The notes: generated by a model not told the origin, from the letters alone. Positions 42,872 through 52,982 are shown, counted from the stretch's first letter. The stretch is DNA of 64,000 nt from Pseudobacteriovorax sp. (GCA_013215145.1 JABSRP010000032.1:1-64000), one strand, 5' to 3'. Translations and numbers: made by a program.

Positions 42872-44422
42872 CTAAGTCAATTCTGCTCCATCACCGTGAT
42901 TGAATTGCCGTTTATTCTTCCAAAAAGGCTCACGAAGCTTGTATTTTTGCAGTTTACCTGTGGCTGTCCGGGGTAACGAGGTTCTAAAATGAACTGCCTT
43001 GGGGCATTTAAAATGCGATAACTGACTACGACAATAGTCTATAATCTCTTGCTCTGATATATTAGCTCCGGCTTTCAAAACCACAAGAGCTGTGACCTGC
43101 TCGCCCCATTTATGATGAAAAGCCCCGATGACAGCAACCTCGGAAACCTCAGGATGAGAGTAGATAACATCTTCTACTTCGATCGATGAAACATTTTCTC
43201 CTCCGGTGATAATCACATCTTTTTTACGATCGGAGATGGTAAGGTATCCGGATTCATCTAATGTTCCTCCATCGCCTGTATGGAACCAGCCTTCGTTAAG
43301 AGCTGCTTCACTTGCGACAGGATTCTCCCAGTAGTGGTCGAGAACCGAATTAGATTTCGCTAAAATTTCTCCCTCTTCACTAATCTTCAACTTAACTCCA
43401 ATAGCAGGAGTGCCAGCTTTTCCAAGCTGCTGAGATTTTTGAAACTCGCTCAAATCATCCCATTCATGACGGACTCGATTCATAGTCAGCAAAGGTGAAG
43501 TTTCTGTCAGACCGTAAAGTTGCATGAATTCCCAGTTCAGTGTCTTTCTAACCTGGTGTATCACAGATGACGGCGGTGGAGCCCCTGCAACTAGAACTCT
43601 CAGACGTCCTCCACCAGGAATCTCGCCTTGCCAACTTTCGGCAGCGGCTAGTACGGCCTGCAGGACAGTAGGCGCTCCGCACATAATCGTCACATTGTGT
43701 TTAGCTATTCGTTCCAGAATCTCATGGCCATCGATTTTTTCGATGATAATGTGCCTTCCACCCATTCCAGTTACTATATAAGGCATTCCCCAACCATTGC
43801 AGTGAAACATGGGTAGGGTATGCAAATATGTTTCATTGTCTTGCAACCCCAAATGAAGCCCCATCAATACCGCATTTGTCCACAGATTGCGGTGGGTGAG
43901 AACGACCCCCTTAGGCTTGGCAGTCGTCCCGCTGGTATAGTTGATCGAAGCCGGAAAGTTTTCCTCGACCTCCTGGGATTGAGGTTTTGCATCAAATTTA
44001 AAGAGAACTGAGTTGTTTGTATTGTTTAAAGCTAGTTTTTGAACTCCTTCAAGTGATTCTACAAGAGTTTCCAAATCTGGATCGTACAGCAAAAGGGAAG
44101 ACTTAGAATGATCAATGATATATTGAATATCCTCACTACTAAGTCGGTAGTTGATAGGAACTAAAATCCGTCCAAATCCACTCACCCCATAAAAGGCTGT
44201 GATAAAGCGCGCTGAATTCTTAGAGACGATGGCGACTCGTTGACCCTTTGAAATATTCATAGAGTCCAATGCTGCAGCCAATGCTTGGCCGTGTTGGATT
44301 AACTCTCCATAAGACATTTCACCCAATGAATTAGGGCCAGGTTCGTCAATGATGCCAATACGGTCCTTAAAAACTGTTGCAGCACGTTCGAAAAAATCGG
44401 CGATATTCTGCTCGACTCGCAT
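42872..44422 (-). CDS. AMP-dependent acyl-CoA synthetase
   Basis: A 516-residue class I adenylate-forming enzyme that activates a fatty or other carboxylic acid to acyl-CoA. Core motifs: NYTSGTTAKPKG, YGLTETSP, GWFHTGDGG, the ITGGENVSS hinge and a C-terminal ATGKLQKYKLRE with the catalytic lysine. The frame is open from 44446, but GGAGGGGG lies four to five bases before ATG 44422. It resembles medium/long-chain type synthetases more than acetyl-CoA synthetase. Convergent with the SSS transporter. It is clearly distinct in sequence from the operon ligase at 1971. Confidence 0.88.
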   Translation of the reverse strand: MRVEQNIADFFERAATVFKDRIGIIDEPGPNSLGEMSYGELIQHGQALAAALDSMNISKGQRVAIVSKNSARFITAFYGVSGFGRILVPINYRLSSEDIQYIIDHSKSSLLLYDPDLETLVESLEGVQKLALNNTNNSVLFKFDAKPQSQEVEENFPASINYTSGTTAKPKGVVLTHRNLWTNAVLMGLHLGLQDNETYLHTLPMFHCNGWGMPYIVTGMGGRHIIIEKIDGHEILERIAKHNVTIMCGAPTVLQAVLAAAESWQGEIPGGGRLRVLVAGAPPPSSVIHQVRKTLNWEFMQLYGLTETSPLLTMNRVRHEWDDLSEFQKSQQLGKAGTPAIGVKLKISEEGEILAKSNSVLDHYWENPVASEAALNEGWFHTGDGGTLDESGYLTISDRKKDVIITGGENVSSIEVEDVIYSHPEVSEVAVIGAFHHKWGEQVTALVVLKAGANISEQEIIDYCRSQLSHFKCPKAVHFRTSLPRTATGKLQKYKLREPFWKNKRQFNHGDGAELT

Positions 44423-44523
44423 GTTTCCCCCTCCAAAATAAATCAAGCTTGATTAGAACATGGTATCTGAATTTACAGAAGGCGCACGTTAAAGAAAAAT
44501 AACTGTTCAATGGATGGGAAGGA

Positions 44524-44575
44524 AGCTAGGTGACACTAGCTATTATTGAAGGGTGGTGAACCCTTTTCAGGGTTC
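44524..44575 (-). terminator. Two adjacent hairpins downstream of lipoprotein gene
   Basis: AGCTAG/CTAGCT (44524-44541) and GAACCCT/AGGGTTC (44558-44575) both fold perfectly. They lie after the stop of the minus-strand lipoprotein gene. Neither is followed by a good T tract. Confidence 0.4.
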
Positions 44576-44604
44576 CAGGTAGTTTACACTCCTGCAAGAC
44601 TAGA

Positions 44605-45078
44605 CTAAGGAAGGACAAGGTCAATATTGAGTAGGTCGCAATTTTCCCTGACCGAGTCCTCAGTATAAGAAAAGACTCCACCTTCGTAATACCAAAAAGT
44701 TGTTTTAGGATTTTCTTGGGTACATCCCGCAACTATACTCTCCCCTTCAATGGTTCGAGGGCAAAATCCTTCGATATATGTGAGGGTATCTTGGCCATCA
44801 GCCAATGCTTTGTTACGATCAGCCTCATCTCTTGTTCGATTCTCGTAAGTCGTACATAGACTGCCACTAGTGATTAAAACACTATAGGTGAGCTTTGCTT
44901 CGCCACCATTTCCGCCGTTTCCAGTTGTCCCGCCGTTTCCTATAGTCCCGTCGTTTCCAACTTTTCCGCTATCTTTAGATTTGGGATCGACCGCTGTAGG
45001 ATTGTCTGATGACCCACCGCTACTGCCACAGCCAGCAAGCATTGCTGAAAATAAAACAAGGGTGCATAGTACTTTCAT
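44605..45078 (-). CDS. Small lipoprotein with Gly-rich linker
   Basis: A 157-residue lipoprotein with lipobox MLAGC (Cys17), a Ser/Gly/Asn-rich low-complexity linker (18-60) made partly of GNGGT/GNDGT-type units, and a compact C-terminal domain with four cysteines (LCTT, FCPR, GCTQ, NCDL). The layout is surface lipoprotein with tether and head. Function unknown. AAGGAAACG precedes the ATG. It may share a transcript with no other gene. Confidence 0.72.
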   Translation of the reverse strand: MKVLCTLVLFSAMLAGCGSSGGSSDNPTAVDPKSKDSGKVGNDGTIGNGGTTGNGGNGGEAKLTYSVLITSGSLCTTYENRTRDEADRNKALADGQDTLTYIEGFCPRTIEGESIVAGCTQENPKTTFWYYEGGVFSYTEDSVRENCDLLNIDLVLP

Positions 45079-45540
45079 TACGTTTCCTTTAAGGTTTTAG
45101 TTTTCTTGGTACGGATTATTGAATTGAAGTTCTTTCGATTGCGCGTATTATTTTTTCGCTCGTTTCGATGAACTCCAACACCCTATAGACCCGTAAGTTG
45201 ACTGGATATTGCGACATTTTTGAAATCAATTAAAACTATCAGTCAATTATTTGTAATTATGAGTGATTATGTAATGAAAGTAAGAACTTATATAAATTTT
45301 CTAAACCTCTAGCCGAATTAGGAAGGATTTCATCGAGAAAAATAGAATCACTAATAGTCTAAAAACCTATGCAATAGCTTAAACTCAGAGTCGATAGGTT
45401 CCGTCCGATTACATAGAAGAATCTTTATTTAGGAAGTTAAGATACTCAACCTAGCTCAAAGACAGAACTATTTCAGTATAAATATACTAGCGCGCTTCCA
45501 GTCTATGGATTCCAACCTATGCTTTGATAGAGCATAATTT
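45079..45540. other. Intergenic stretch
   Basis: About 460 bases between two minus-strand lipoprotein genes. AT-rich, with no supported gene and no strong hairpin found. Confidence 0.25.
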
Positions 45541-47643
45541 TCAATCAGCTAGATAATTACGACAGAATTCAACAATAGATTGATTCATTCCCTCAATCGG
45601 ACAGGCATCTGCAGACGTCTCGATAGGATTTCCCTCCAACGAAAAATTGTACTGCTGCGAGATGAGAGATGAAACATCCTTTATATCATTATCATTTAGA
45701 TTGACATCTTCAAGAAACATAGTTTCACCCAGTTGAAAATCGCTGACATCTGTGAGGTCGTTCCCCGAAAGGTTCAACTCCAAGACGAAGGGTAACTTAG
45801 GGATGCCGTCGAGATTGGTTAATTTATTACCGGACAACTCCAAAGTGTAAAGATCCGGCAGTTCGAGAGGTAAATATTTAAGTGAGCTAATGTTATTACC
45901 TGGTGCGTGTAGCGCCATCAATCGATCTAGTTTCTGAGGTAAATACTCAAAACTTTCTAGGTTGTTATTGTCCAGGCTCAAGGTCAATAGACGCCCAATA
46001 TCTTGAGGAAGAAATTCCAAATTCGTTAATGAATTACCTTGGAGATTTAAAACTTCCAAATTTTCTAAGCTTTGTGGCAGGTGCCGAAGGCTTGTCAATT
46101 TGTTTTCATTAAGACCTAATATTTTTAGACTATCCAATTCCTTAGTCATGCCTTCAAGGCTTTCTAGCGAGTTGTCTGAAAATGATAAATATTTAAGACT
46201 AGGTAAATGGGATGACATTCCCTGTAGGTTCGCTAGCCTGTTCTCATTCGCATTTAGGTCTACCAGGCTTTCTAAGCTATCTGACATGCCCTCAAAGCTT
46301 TTGAGTCGATTTTCGGCGAGATCTAAGAGTTCTAGCTTAGGCATGTCCTGGCTCATACCGGTCAACGCTTCTAACTGGTTTTGTCTTAACATTAAGAATT
46401 TAAGGCTCGGCAAGCTAGGAAGCATTCCCTCGAGGGTCTTGAGAGAATTATTGTTTAAGAATAGATACTTGAGTTGGGGAAGAGACTGAGGCATGCCTAC
46501 CAGCGATGATAGTTTGTTATGCGACAATCCGAGTTCCACAAGGCTTTGCATACTCTCCGGCAAGCAGTCAAGATCACTAAGTGAACCACGATTACCGTAA
46601 AGATAAAGTAAGTTATCAGTAATCTTTGGATCCAGTTTGTTCAGAGAACCCATGGAGCCGCCATCCAAACGTAGACCAGTAATCTTCGCCTGGTCATCAA
46701 GGGCGAGTTTGTTTAGGACTGAGACCCATTGTTGAGAATTAAGGAAGCCTTGACCATCACCTGAATCTCCACTTTCTAAAAGCTCAGGAAACTCTAAGAG
46801 ACGCCCCTGCGAAAGCAGGTAGTTGATCAATCTAACATTACTCGATGTCAATCTAGGATCTCGGCTTAACGAGTCTGACTTCTGACAAGAACTTGTTTTC
46901 TGCTCACGCTTCCTTGCCTGCTGAAGATCGAGGTAATAACGATAGAGCGCTTCATGTAAGACCAGGCCCACCCTGCTCATGTTGTCGAGTTCTGGCCAAT
47001 GAGTCTCACTGATGGTGTAATGCTTAGTCAATCCCGCCTCGCGGCAGAACTCCGAGAGATTATCGGGGTTACAGGTGATTGCCAACTGCACGAGGGCACA
47101 TTGGTTTCTATTAGGAGAATCAAATGAGGAATACGACCCCATAAAGCCTGCATCTGAAAGACTACGATCAAGGACCTTCAATTCAGAGTTGGTCGTAAAA
47201 TCCTTGAGTCGTTGTATCAGATTGGAATAATGAACTTGAACTTCTGGAGATAAGCTTTCTAGGGATGTCTCAAAGTTGTTTTTCCATAGAGTTTGTGCGT
47301 ATTCTACAGCAACGTCAAGGCTGATATTTTCGCCTTCATTTGCTAGTTGCCTATTAAAGTCTTGAAAAAAAGATGAGTTGTCGGCAGCGACGAAAAAATC
47401 AGAGTAATCAAGAAGCTTCGTGTCACCCAAACACCAAAGTCCATCGCCACCGCCATCGTTAGTCTGACCTTTTTGAACGAGTATCTGTTCTTTTGAATCT
47501 AGCTCACGTTCTTCTTCTTCCACCGGGAGTGGAATTTCGTCCTCAGGAATTTCAATCTTGGTCAGGGGCTCGTTACTTGGGTTTTGGCTGGGTCTACAGG
47601 ATACGACACAGATGAAAAGGAAAACAATTTTTAATCTAATCAA
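45541..47643 (-). CDS. Leucine-rich-repeat lipoprotein
   Basis: A 700-residue exported lipoprotein with lipobox CVVSC (Cys16) and a Pro/Glu-rich tether. A unique N-terminal half of about 330 residues contains several cysteines. The C-terminal half has about 13 tandem leucine-rich repeats of 23 residues, consensus L-x-x-L-x-L-x-x-N-x-L-x-x-L-x-x-(M/L)-P-x-x-L, near residues 360-670. It ends in a Cys-containing cap (DACPIEG, EFCRNY). Such repeats form a curved protein-binding surface; being surface or periplasmic, it may act in adhesion or prey/host contact (inference). No internal damage seen. A very AT-rich upstream region probably holds the promoter. Confidence 0.85.
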   Translation of the reverse strand: MIRLKIVFLFICVVSCRPSQNPSNEPLTKIEIPEDEIPLPVEEEERELDSKEQILVQKGQTNDGGGDGLWCLGDTKLLDYSDFFVAADNSSFFQDFNRQLANEGENISLDVAVEYAQTLWKNNFETSLESLSPEVQVHYSNLIQRLKDFTTNSELKVLDRSLSDAGFMGSYSSFDSPNRNQCALVQLAITCNPDNLSEFCREAGLTKHYTISETHWPELDNMSRVGLVLHEALYRYYLDLQQARKREQKTSSCQKSDSLSRDPRLTSSNVRLINYLLSQGRLLEFPELLESGDSGDGQGFLNSQQWVSVLNKLALDDQAKITGLRLDGGSMGSLNKLDPKITDNLLYLYGNRGSLSDLDCLPESMQSLVELGLSHNKLSSLVGMPQSLPQLKYLFLNNNSLKTLEGMLPSLPSLKFLMLRQNQLEALTGMSQDMPKLELLDLAENRLKSFEGMSDSLESLVDLNANENRLANLQGMSSHLPSLKYLSFSDNSLESLEGMTKELDSLKILGLNENKLTSLRHLPQSLENLEVLNLQGNSLTNLEFLPQDIGRLLTLSLDNNNLESFEYLPQKLDRLMALHAPGNNISSLKYLPLELPDLYTLELSGNKLTNLDGIPKLPFVLELNLSGNDLTDVSDFQLGETMFLEDVNLNDNDIKDVSSLISQQYNFSLEGNPIETSADACPIEGMNQSIVEFCRNYLAD

Positions 47644-47993
47644 TGGGAAACCTCATCCGGCTTTGAAATAACGGGCCCTGGCGGCTAGCTTAACATATAT
47701 CATAAACAATTTAAACATTTATAATAATAAATATAATTAGTTATATAAATACAGTTATTTACAGATACAAACTCCGCTGATTTTACTGGAGACGGCACCA
47801 CACTTCGAACATCCTCAATTAGCTTCATAAATTCAGCAGGTTAGATCACAATATCTCTTAGGTGATTCTGCCTTCTCGGAAAATAGCAGCTCTAAGGAAC
47901 TATCTAATACCTTTCGAGAATGGTTTTGAGATTTTGGGAGGCTATCACAGGAGCGCACCCAAAATCTTGAACATACATAAGCTAAGTGGAAAC
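47644..47993. promoter_or_regulatory. AT-rich region upstream of LRR lipoprotein gene
   Basis: About 350 bases. The part nearest the LRR gene (47690-47760) is almost pure A/T and is the likely promoter. An open frame at 47833-48015 has no support. Confidence 0.35.
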
Positions 47994-48506
47994 CTAACGA
48001 ACTTTGTCCAAACACTCGTTTAGAGCTGCTGTGAATTCCTCACGTGACGGATTCCTCACGCGAGACAACTCATCTTTCTGAATGCTTGCCACAGAACCAT
48101 CAGGTAAAATACTAATGGTTTCTTCAAAAAGCCTCCTGGTTATGTTTTCCCCAGAGGAAGCAGCTTCATAAGTACAGAGTTTAATAAGTAGAGGAGTTTC
48201 CACGAAATTTCTGCCAGACAAATCGGCTTTCTGTTTGTCACAAAACTCTGCGAATAAACCAATATTGGGCACTCCATTCATGATAAATTCTGTAGAGCCA
48301 TTGGTAGTCGAATGAGTGCGAATAACTAGATTTCTGTCTTCACAAGAGTATCCAACATTTGCAGACTGCGATGGAGCTGTTGCGACTGCCTCGAGTCTTT
48401 CTTGAATTTCCTTAAGAATGTCTGCGTTACTGTAGTCGCTCAGCTCTTGAGCCAGAAGGCTAGAGCTCCCTAGAACCATGGTAAAGATAAAGTAAACAAG
48501 TTTCAT
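47994..48506 (-). CDS. Exported protein of unknown function
   Basis: A 170-residue protein with a Sec signal peptide cleaved near LLAQE. Four cysteines (SCEDR, FCDKQ, LCTYE, ECLDK) in the mature part suggest a disulfide-containing periplasmic protein. No family recognised. Divergent from the paired HTH regulators, with about 220 bases between. Confidence 0.65.
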   Translation of the reverse strand: MKLVYFIFTMVLGSSSLLAQELSDYSNADILKEIQERLEAVATAPSQSANVGYSCEDRNLVIRTHSTTNGSTEFIMNGVPNIGLFAEFCDKQKADLSGRNFVETPLLIKLCTYEAASSGENITRRLFEETISILPDGSVASIQKDELSRVRNPSREEFTAALNECLDKVR

Positions 48507-48727
48507 ATCGATTCTCCATTTGAATTTGAATGACTAAGTCATACACAAAAGTGACTTACCAACTTTTTCTAAACCAAACGACATAGTATTCGCAAGAAAT
48601 TATGAAATGGCCGTTGCAATCCTGTAAAACCCCCTGTTTTTAAAGCCATTTTATCTATTGGAATCTATAACCTAGCTTGGGATAATATGGTGTATGAGAG
48701 TGAGATTTGCGATCAAAGGGAGACTTA

Positions 48728-49423
48728 ATGAAGGTTTTTGGTTCCATCGCTGAAATGATTCGGTCAAAGATCAATGACCACAAGAAAGAAACCAACCAAA
48801 ACTCTCAGGAAATAGCAAAAGCAATCGGTATTTCAACCGGAATGCTGTCACAGATCCTGTCAGGTAAGCGTAAAGTTTCTAGGGAAGTAAGTCACAAGCT
48901 TCAAGACCTCCTCAACCTTTCTGCTAAGGACTTTCAAATACAAGAGGTTTTGGTTGAGCTTCAGTTTGTGGAGGGTCCAGCTAAGGTAGACCTCCTAGCA
49001 AAATTAAAGAGTTTCGAACAAGTGAGAGGCAAAGAGCGTCGTCCGCAATTTCGATCTTGGGCAGACTTTAAGGAAGGTATTATTCCTTTTGAAGACGCTG
49101 AAGATGCCCTATCTAACATAGATAAGGCGTCCAAGGCTGTTATCTCAATGAGGGATTATTATTCCTGCTCCGATCAGGTTTGGCATCAATTTGACTCGAA
49201 AATCCTCAATATGGCTGCGCAGGCAGTTGGTGAACAATCAACGGAAACAAGATACAGCTCCAATTCTACCTTTGCTTGCCGGCGTGAACAGATCCCAGAA
49301 ATAGAAAAACTATTGGAAGAAGGACTTAATCATATCATTAGCCTTCTTCAACAGGGTGAATCTAAGACGACAGCCGTCCTTAGTTCACACCTTTTCAGGT
49401 TGAGCCATCAAGAGGAGACATAG
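48728..49423 (+). CDS. HTH regulator, TIGR02147-like, first of a pair
   Basis: A 231-residue protein with an N-terminal XRE-like helix-turn-helix (EIAKAIGISTGMLSQILSGKRKVS), followed by a helical domain of about 150 residues with DYYSCSDQ and a final helical region. The pattern resembles the TIGR02147 family common in Bdellovibrio-like bacteria and Fibrobacter, whose ligands are unknown. A TTG at 48707 is possible, but GGGAGA lies four bases before ATG 48728. The next gene, of the same family, starts three bases after this stop. Confidence 0.72.
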   Translation: MKVFGSIAEMIRSKINDHKKETNQNSQEIAKAIGISTGMLSQILSGKRKVSREVSHKLQDLLNLSAKDFQIQEVLVELQFVEGPAKVDLLAKLKSFEQVRGKERRPQFRSWADFKEGIIPFEDAEDALSNIDKASKAVISMRDYYSCSDQVWHQFDSKILNMAAQAVGEQSTETRYSSNSTFACRREQIPEIEKLLEEGLNHIISLLQQGESKTTAVLSSHLFRLSHQEET

Positions 49424-49426
49424 TTC

Positions 49427-50206
49427 ATGGAAGACTGTCGGCATATGCTTCGCGCGGAGCTTAGTGAAAGGCAAATCATCCAGGATGACTATAGTCAATC
49501 GGATTTTGCGCGAGAACTTGAGTTATCTCCTTCTGCGCTATCGAGGGTTCTCAGCGGCAAGAGAATGGTTAGTCAAAAGTTAGCTGAGGTAGTCACCTCA
49601 AATATCCAAGGTTGGACTGAGTTCCAAAAAAACCTCTTCGTGCTTTATGCAAAGCGAGATAGTAGCAAAACTAAGGAACTACAGGAAATTGCGGAAAATG
49701 AAATCCTTCTCGCCAAAGGCCAAAACCAGGCCATACCATCTAGAGCTATTGAAAAAGTTAAATACGTCACAGATATTACTAACTTTGCAGTACTAGAAGC
49801 GTTGACACTGAACAACACACCACTAGAAAAGATGGCCGGCTATTTAGGAATTAGCCAGATTGCACTTGATGTTTGTATGGAGCGATTAAGCCGAGCCGGT
49901 TTGATTAAAAAATCCCATGGAAGGTGGCTCCCCACTTCGGGTAAAGCAATCTCAAACACTCCCTCCAAAATTTTAAGAAAGACCCATACGAGTTCGATTC
50001 ATCACACCCTAAAAAGCTTAGCAAGCTCTCGCCATATAATGGCGAGAAGCGAAGTCATCAACATTGATCCAGAACAATTTGAAGCCGCCCGTGAACTATA
50101 TAGAAAACTAATCGACAGAATCATGCATATGACTACAGATAATGAGAAAAATGATTGCGTACTCCATGTAAATATTAACCTATTTAAAGCTCCAAAAATA
50201 ACGTAA
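49427..50206 (+). CDS. HTH regulator, TIGR02147-like, second of a pair
   Basis: A 259-residue protein with an N-terminal helix-turn-helix (DFARELELSPSALSRVLSGKR) and a second winged-helix-like region (AGYLGISQIALDVCMERLSRAGLIKK), as in TIGR02147/DUF4423 proteins. The stop of the previous gene is three bases upstream and the binding site GAGGAG lies inside it, so the two are co-translated. They probably act together, perhaps as a heteromer (inference). Targets unknown; the divergent exported-protein gene at 47994 is a candidate. Confidence 0.75.
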   Translation: MEDCRHMLRAELSERQIIQDDYSQSDFARELELSPSALSRVLSGKRMVSQKLAEVVTSNIQGWTEFQKNLFVLYAKRDSSKTKELQEIAENEILLAKGQNQAIPSRAIEKVKYVTDITNFAVLEALTLNNTPLEKMAGYLGISQIALDVCMERLSRAGLIKKSHGRWLPTSGKAISNTPSKILRKTHTSSIHHTLKSLASSRHIMARSEVINIDPEQFEAARELYRKLIDRIMHMTTDNEKNDCVLHVNINLFKAPKIT

Positions 50207-50285
50207 GCCTTTTGAGACGAGTATTTACAAACAGAAAACCAAACCTTAACTGCAGGAGCGCTACTCAGAAATTTTTTTTCCAAAG

Positions 50286-52982
50286 TTAACTGGATACAGC
50301 ATATGTGGAAACTTGCAATTGGTCTAAGTAAATGAAGTACTCGAGAGGAACAGAGATGGTAAACTGCACCCCCCTCTGACCGTTGGTTTTTTCACTGGCA
50401 ACAATAGTTCCTCCAATTTTTTTAAGCTCTGCGCGAACTGCTGCCATCCCAACACCACGACCGGAGGTATCGCTTATAGTTTCAGCGGTACTGAATTCGG
50501 ATTTGAAGATGAGTTCAACAAGGTTTTCTTTTGTAGCTGAAGTTTGACCGCCACTAGCAAGATGTAAGGCTTGAATTTTGCCTAGATCAAAGCCGGCCCC
50601 ATTATCGCTATATAATATAATCACTGTTTCATTTACAATCGTAATCTGACAGTAGACATTAAATTGTGATCGCTCACAGTCAGGAAGAGCATAAAAGCCA
50701 TGATCGATACTATTGTTGACTAAGTGATTCATACAGTTTTTTAGGGTGGCTATATATTCATTCTTAACCAATAAAGACTGCGGGTGAATATCAATATTGA
50801 AACAGTTCTGAAGAATAACTTTTCTCGAGCGGAAAACAGACTCTACCACATCAACCATTACCATGGATAAATCATCATATTCCTTGATTTTTTTGAGAAG
50901 AACCACTCCTGGTCTAAATGGATTTTTATTGTCGGATTCGATCTCCTTAATGATACTGCGCTTCATATAAGAATCTATCGTTCTGCTCGTATCAGAGTCT
51001 ACTATCAGAAACTGATTCATATAGGTAAGAGCCTGCGTATACTTTTTCATTGAATGGTTTATCAATTGTTCTAATTCTAAAGGTAAACAGGAACTAATTA
51101 AGTTTTCTAAGCTATGAAGATCATCAGAAAGGTCAAGAAAACCCAACATTCTTGCATTACCTTTAAAGGTATGAATACAAAACTTAATCTCATCTATATC
51201 AGAGGCCTCCGCAATACGGGAAATCAAATTGCGGGAAGTCACCACAAAGTCTTGAGCTTTCACTCTTTCAATTTGCAACGCTTGCATCAAAAGCCTAGTA
51301 TCAAAGCTTTGTTGCTCCTGTATCTTAAGGGCTTCTCTTTCGCTAGTTACATCCTTAAGTACTGTCAAGATACGAGCTATCCGTTCAGTTGATGGATCGA
51401 CAATACAGTTCCAATCGATCCTAATAAATTTGACACTACCATTCTCATGCAGAACCAAGTCCCTCACCAGAAGATCTGAATTTACTTCGAAATTGAAAAA
51501 AGACTCATCATCACAGAGTTCAACTACATTACGACATATTGTTACTTGTTCATTTGTTTGTCCACATTGCAGTAATAAATCAAATATATTTTTGACATGA
51601 AGTAGTGGATCTTTAAAAAGTCTCTCGTATTTGTCCTTGTTAAATTCTTCGATATTGCCTTTGAAATCGATTTGGAGGATCACCTGATCCAAGCTTTCAA
51701 AGATTGCTGTCATTTTACTATTTTTCAAACGAATTTCATCGGTTCTTTTAGCCACCTGACCCTCTAAATCCCGATTTAGATTTCGTTGACTTTGCAACAA
51801 ATCGCGTCTGATCTCATTGACCTTCTCTCCTAGCCCTAAAGATAATGCAATCATTTGAAATGCGATTCCTAAGTTAACCGAAAAACGTAGCATTTCAAAC
51901 TCCGGGAGGAGCCGGTATCGATCAGCAAACCATACAGCTGTTCCGATGATAATAAAGAGCCAGGATATCAGGTAGTATATCGCATGATTTCGATGGGCTC
52001 TAATCTGGAAATAAGCAATAGACATGGCAAACAATACAGCCACTATCATATTTGCATCTGTTAAGTAAGTTAGATAAGGGATAACTACGGGGTAAAACTC
52101 TCCACCCAACGCTACAATGGAAAGACTAAAAGCCAAAGTTCGAACCTTGACAAAGTGCCGATGCAATCGCGGTGTATTATTTTCAGTCTCTAGATAGTGT
52201 ACGGTAAAATTAACTGCTAATGCGACCACCAGATTGGTTACTGTTGGAAGCAATCCGTAGCTAGGATACACTGATGTTACAGGAAAAAAGTAACCATTGG
52301 TTAAGAATAGAGTTGCCCATACTGCTACCACATAGATCGAATAGTATAGATATATTTTCTCTTTGATGGATGAATAAAGGAATAGACTATGTAGCAATAA
52401 TCCAATAATGACTCCGTAGCATCCAAAAGGTAAGGCTGAGCGTCGCATAATATGAAGAAAGTATGCTTCCGCTGACACTTCAGGACGCATAAAAAAGTTA
52501 GTCGATCGCTGATGCCCAAACCTGACTTTCCAAATAAATTTGTTTGTTCCTGGCACTAGATTGACTCTTACATGATCGGTTTGCAGTCTTATGATTTCCT
52601 TTTCCAAACTGATCTTTTTATCTTTGGAAGAGTAAAGCTCAGAAAAGACCAATGCTCGGTTGTCATTAATGATGAGCACGGTTTTCTCATCTTCATAAGG
52701 ATTGCTTACTATGAATCTAAAGTAATGGAAATCTGCTTGATAGCCAATTTTATTCCAAATTGTCACAGGTTCAAATGCGTCGGATTCGAAAAGTGTTTCG
52801 ATATTGAAGGCCTCTGTATGTTGGAGGACCTCCAGACTTTCTTCAATTTTAATCAGATCATTCGCTTCATCGAACACGATTTCATTGGCCGCAGCAATAG
52901 AGCATAGATTCAAAACTAAGAAGATAAATATCTTAAAAACTAAATTGTCCTTAGTTCGATCAAAATTAAACATCTGAATCAT
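50286..52982 (-). CDS. Hybrid sensor kinase: 7TMR-DISM, PAS-like, Hpt and CheA-like ATPase
   Basis: An 898-residue receptor kinase. Residues 1-33 form a signal peptide, about 35-170 a 7TMR-DISM extracellular beta domain, and about 180-390 seven hydrophobic helices. A short coiled coil and PAS-like region (425-550) follow. Residues about 575-650 form an Hpt domain with phosphorylatable His604 in IHTFKGNARMLGF. The C-terminal ATPase is of CheA style: NCMNHLVNNSIDHG (N box), YSDNGAGFD (G1) and SGRGVGMAAVRAELKKIGG. Unusually, the Hpt donor and CheA-like kinase core sit in one membrane receptor. No chemotaxis genes are adjacent. An in-frame ATG three codons later is also possible as start. Partner response regulator not in the window. 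Confidence 0.82.
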   Translation of the reverse strand: MIQMFNFDRTKDNLVFKIFIFLVLNLCSIAAANEIVFDEANDLIKIEESLEVLQHTEAFNIETLFESDAFEPVTIWNKIGYQADFHYFRFIVSNPYEDEKTVLIINDNRALVFSELYSSKDKKISLEKEIIRLQTDHVRVNLVPGTNKFIWKVRFGHQRSTNFFMRPEVSAEAYFLHIMRRSALPFGCYGVIIGLLLHSLFLYSSIKEKIYLYYSIYVVAVWATLFLTNGYFFPVTSVYPSYGLLPTVTNLVVALAVNFTVHYLETENNTPRLHRHFVKVRTLAFSLSIVALGGEFYPVVIPYLTYLTDANMIVAVLFAMSIAYFQIRAHRNHAIYYLISWLFIIIGTAVWFADRYRLLPEFEMLRFSVNLGIAFQMIALSLGLGEKVNEIRRDLLQSQRNLNRDLEGQVAKRTDEIRLKNSKMTAIFESLDQVILQIDFKGNIEEFNKDKYERLFKDPLLHVKNIFDLLLQCGQTNEQVTICRNVVELCDDESFFNFEVNSDLLVRDLVLHENGSVKFIRIDWNCIVDPSTERIARILTVLKDVTSEREALKIQEQQSFDTRLLMQALQIERVKAQDFVVTSRNLISRIAEASDIDEIKFCIHTFKGNARMLGFLDLSDDLHSLENLISSCLPLELEQLINHSMKKYTQALTYMNQFLIVDSDTSRTIDSYMKRSIIKEIESDNKNPFRPGVVLLKKIKEYDDLSMVMVDVVESVFRSRKVILQNCFNIDIHPQSLLVKNEYIATLKNCMNHLVNNSIDHGFYALPDCERSQFNVYCQITIVNETVIILYSDNGAGFDLGKIQALHLASGGQTSATKENLVELIFKSEFSTAETISDTSGRGVGMAAVRAELKKIGGTIVASEKTNGQRGVQFTISVPLEYFIYLDQLQVSTYAVSS

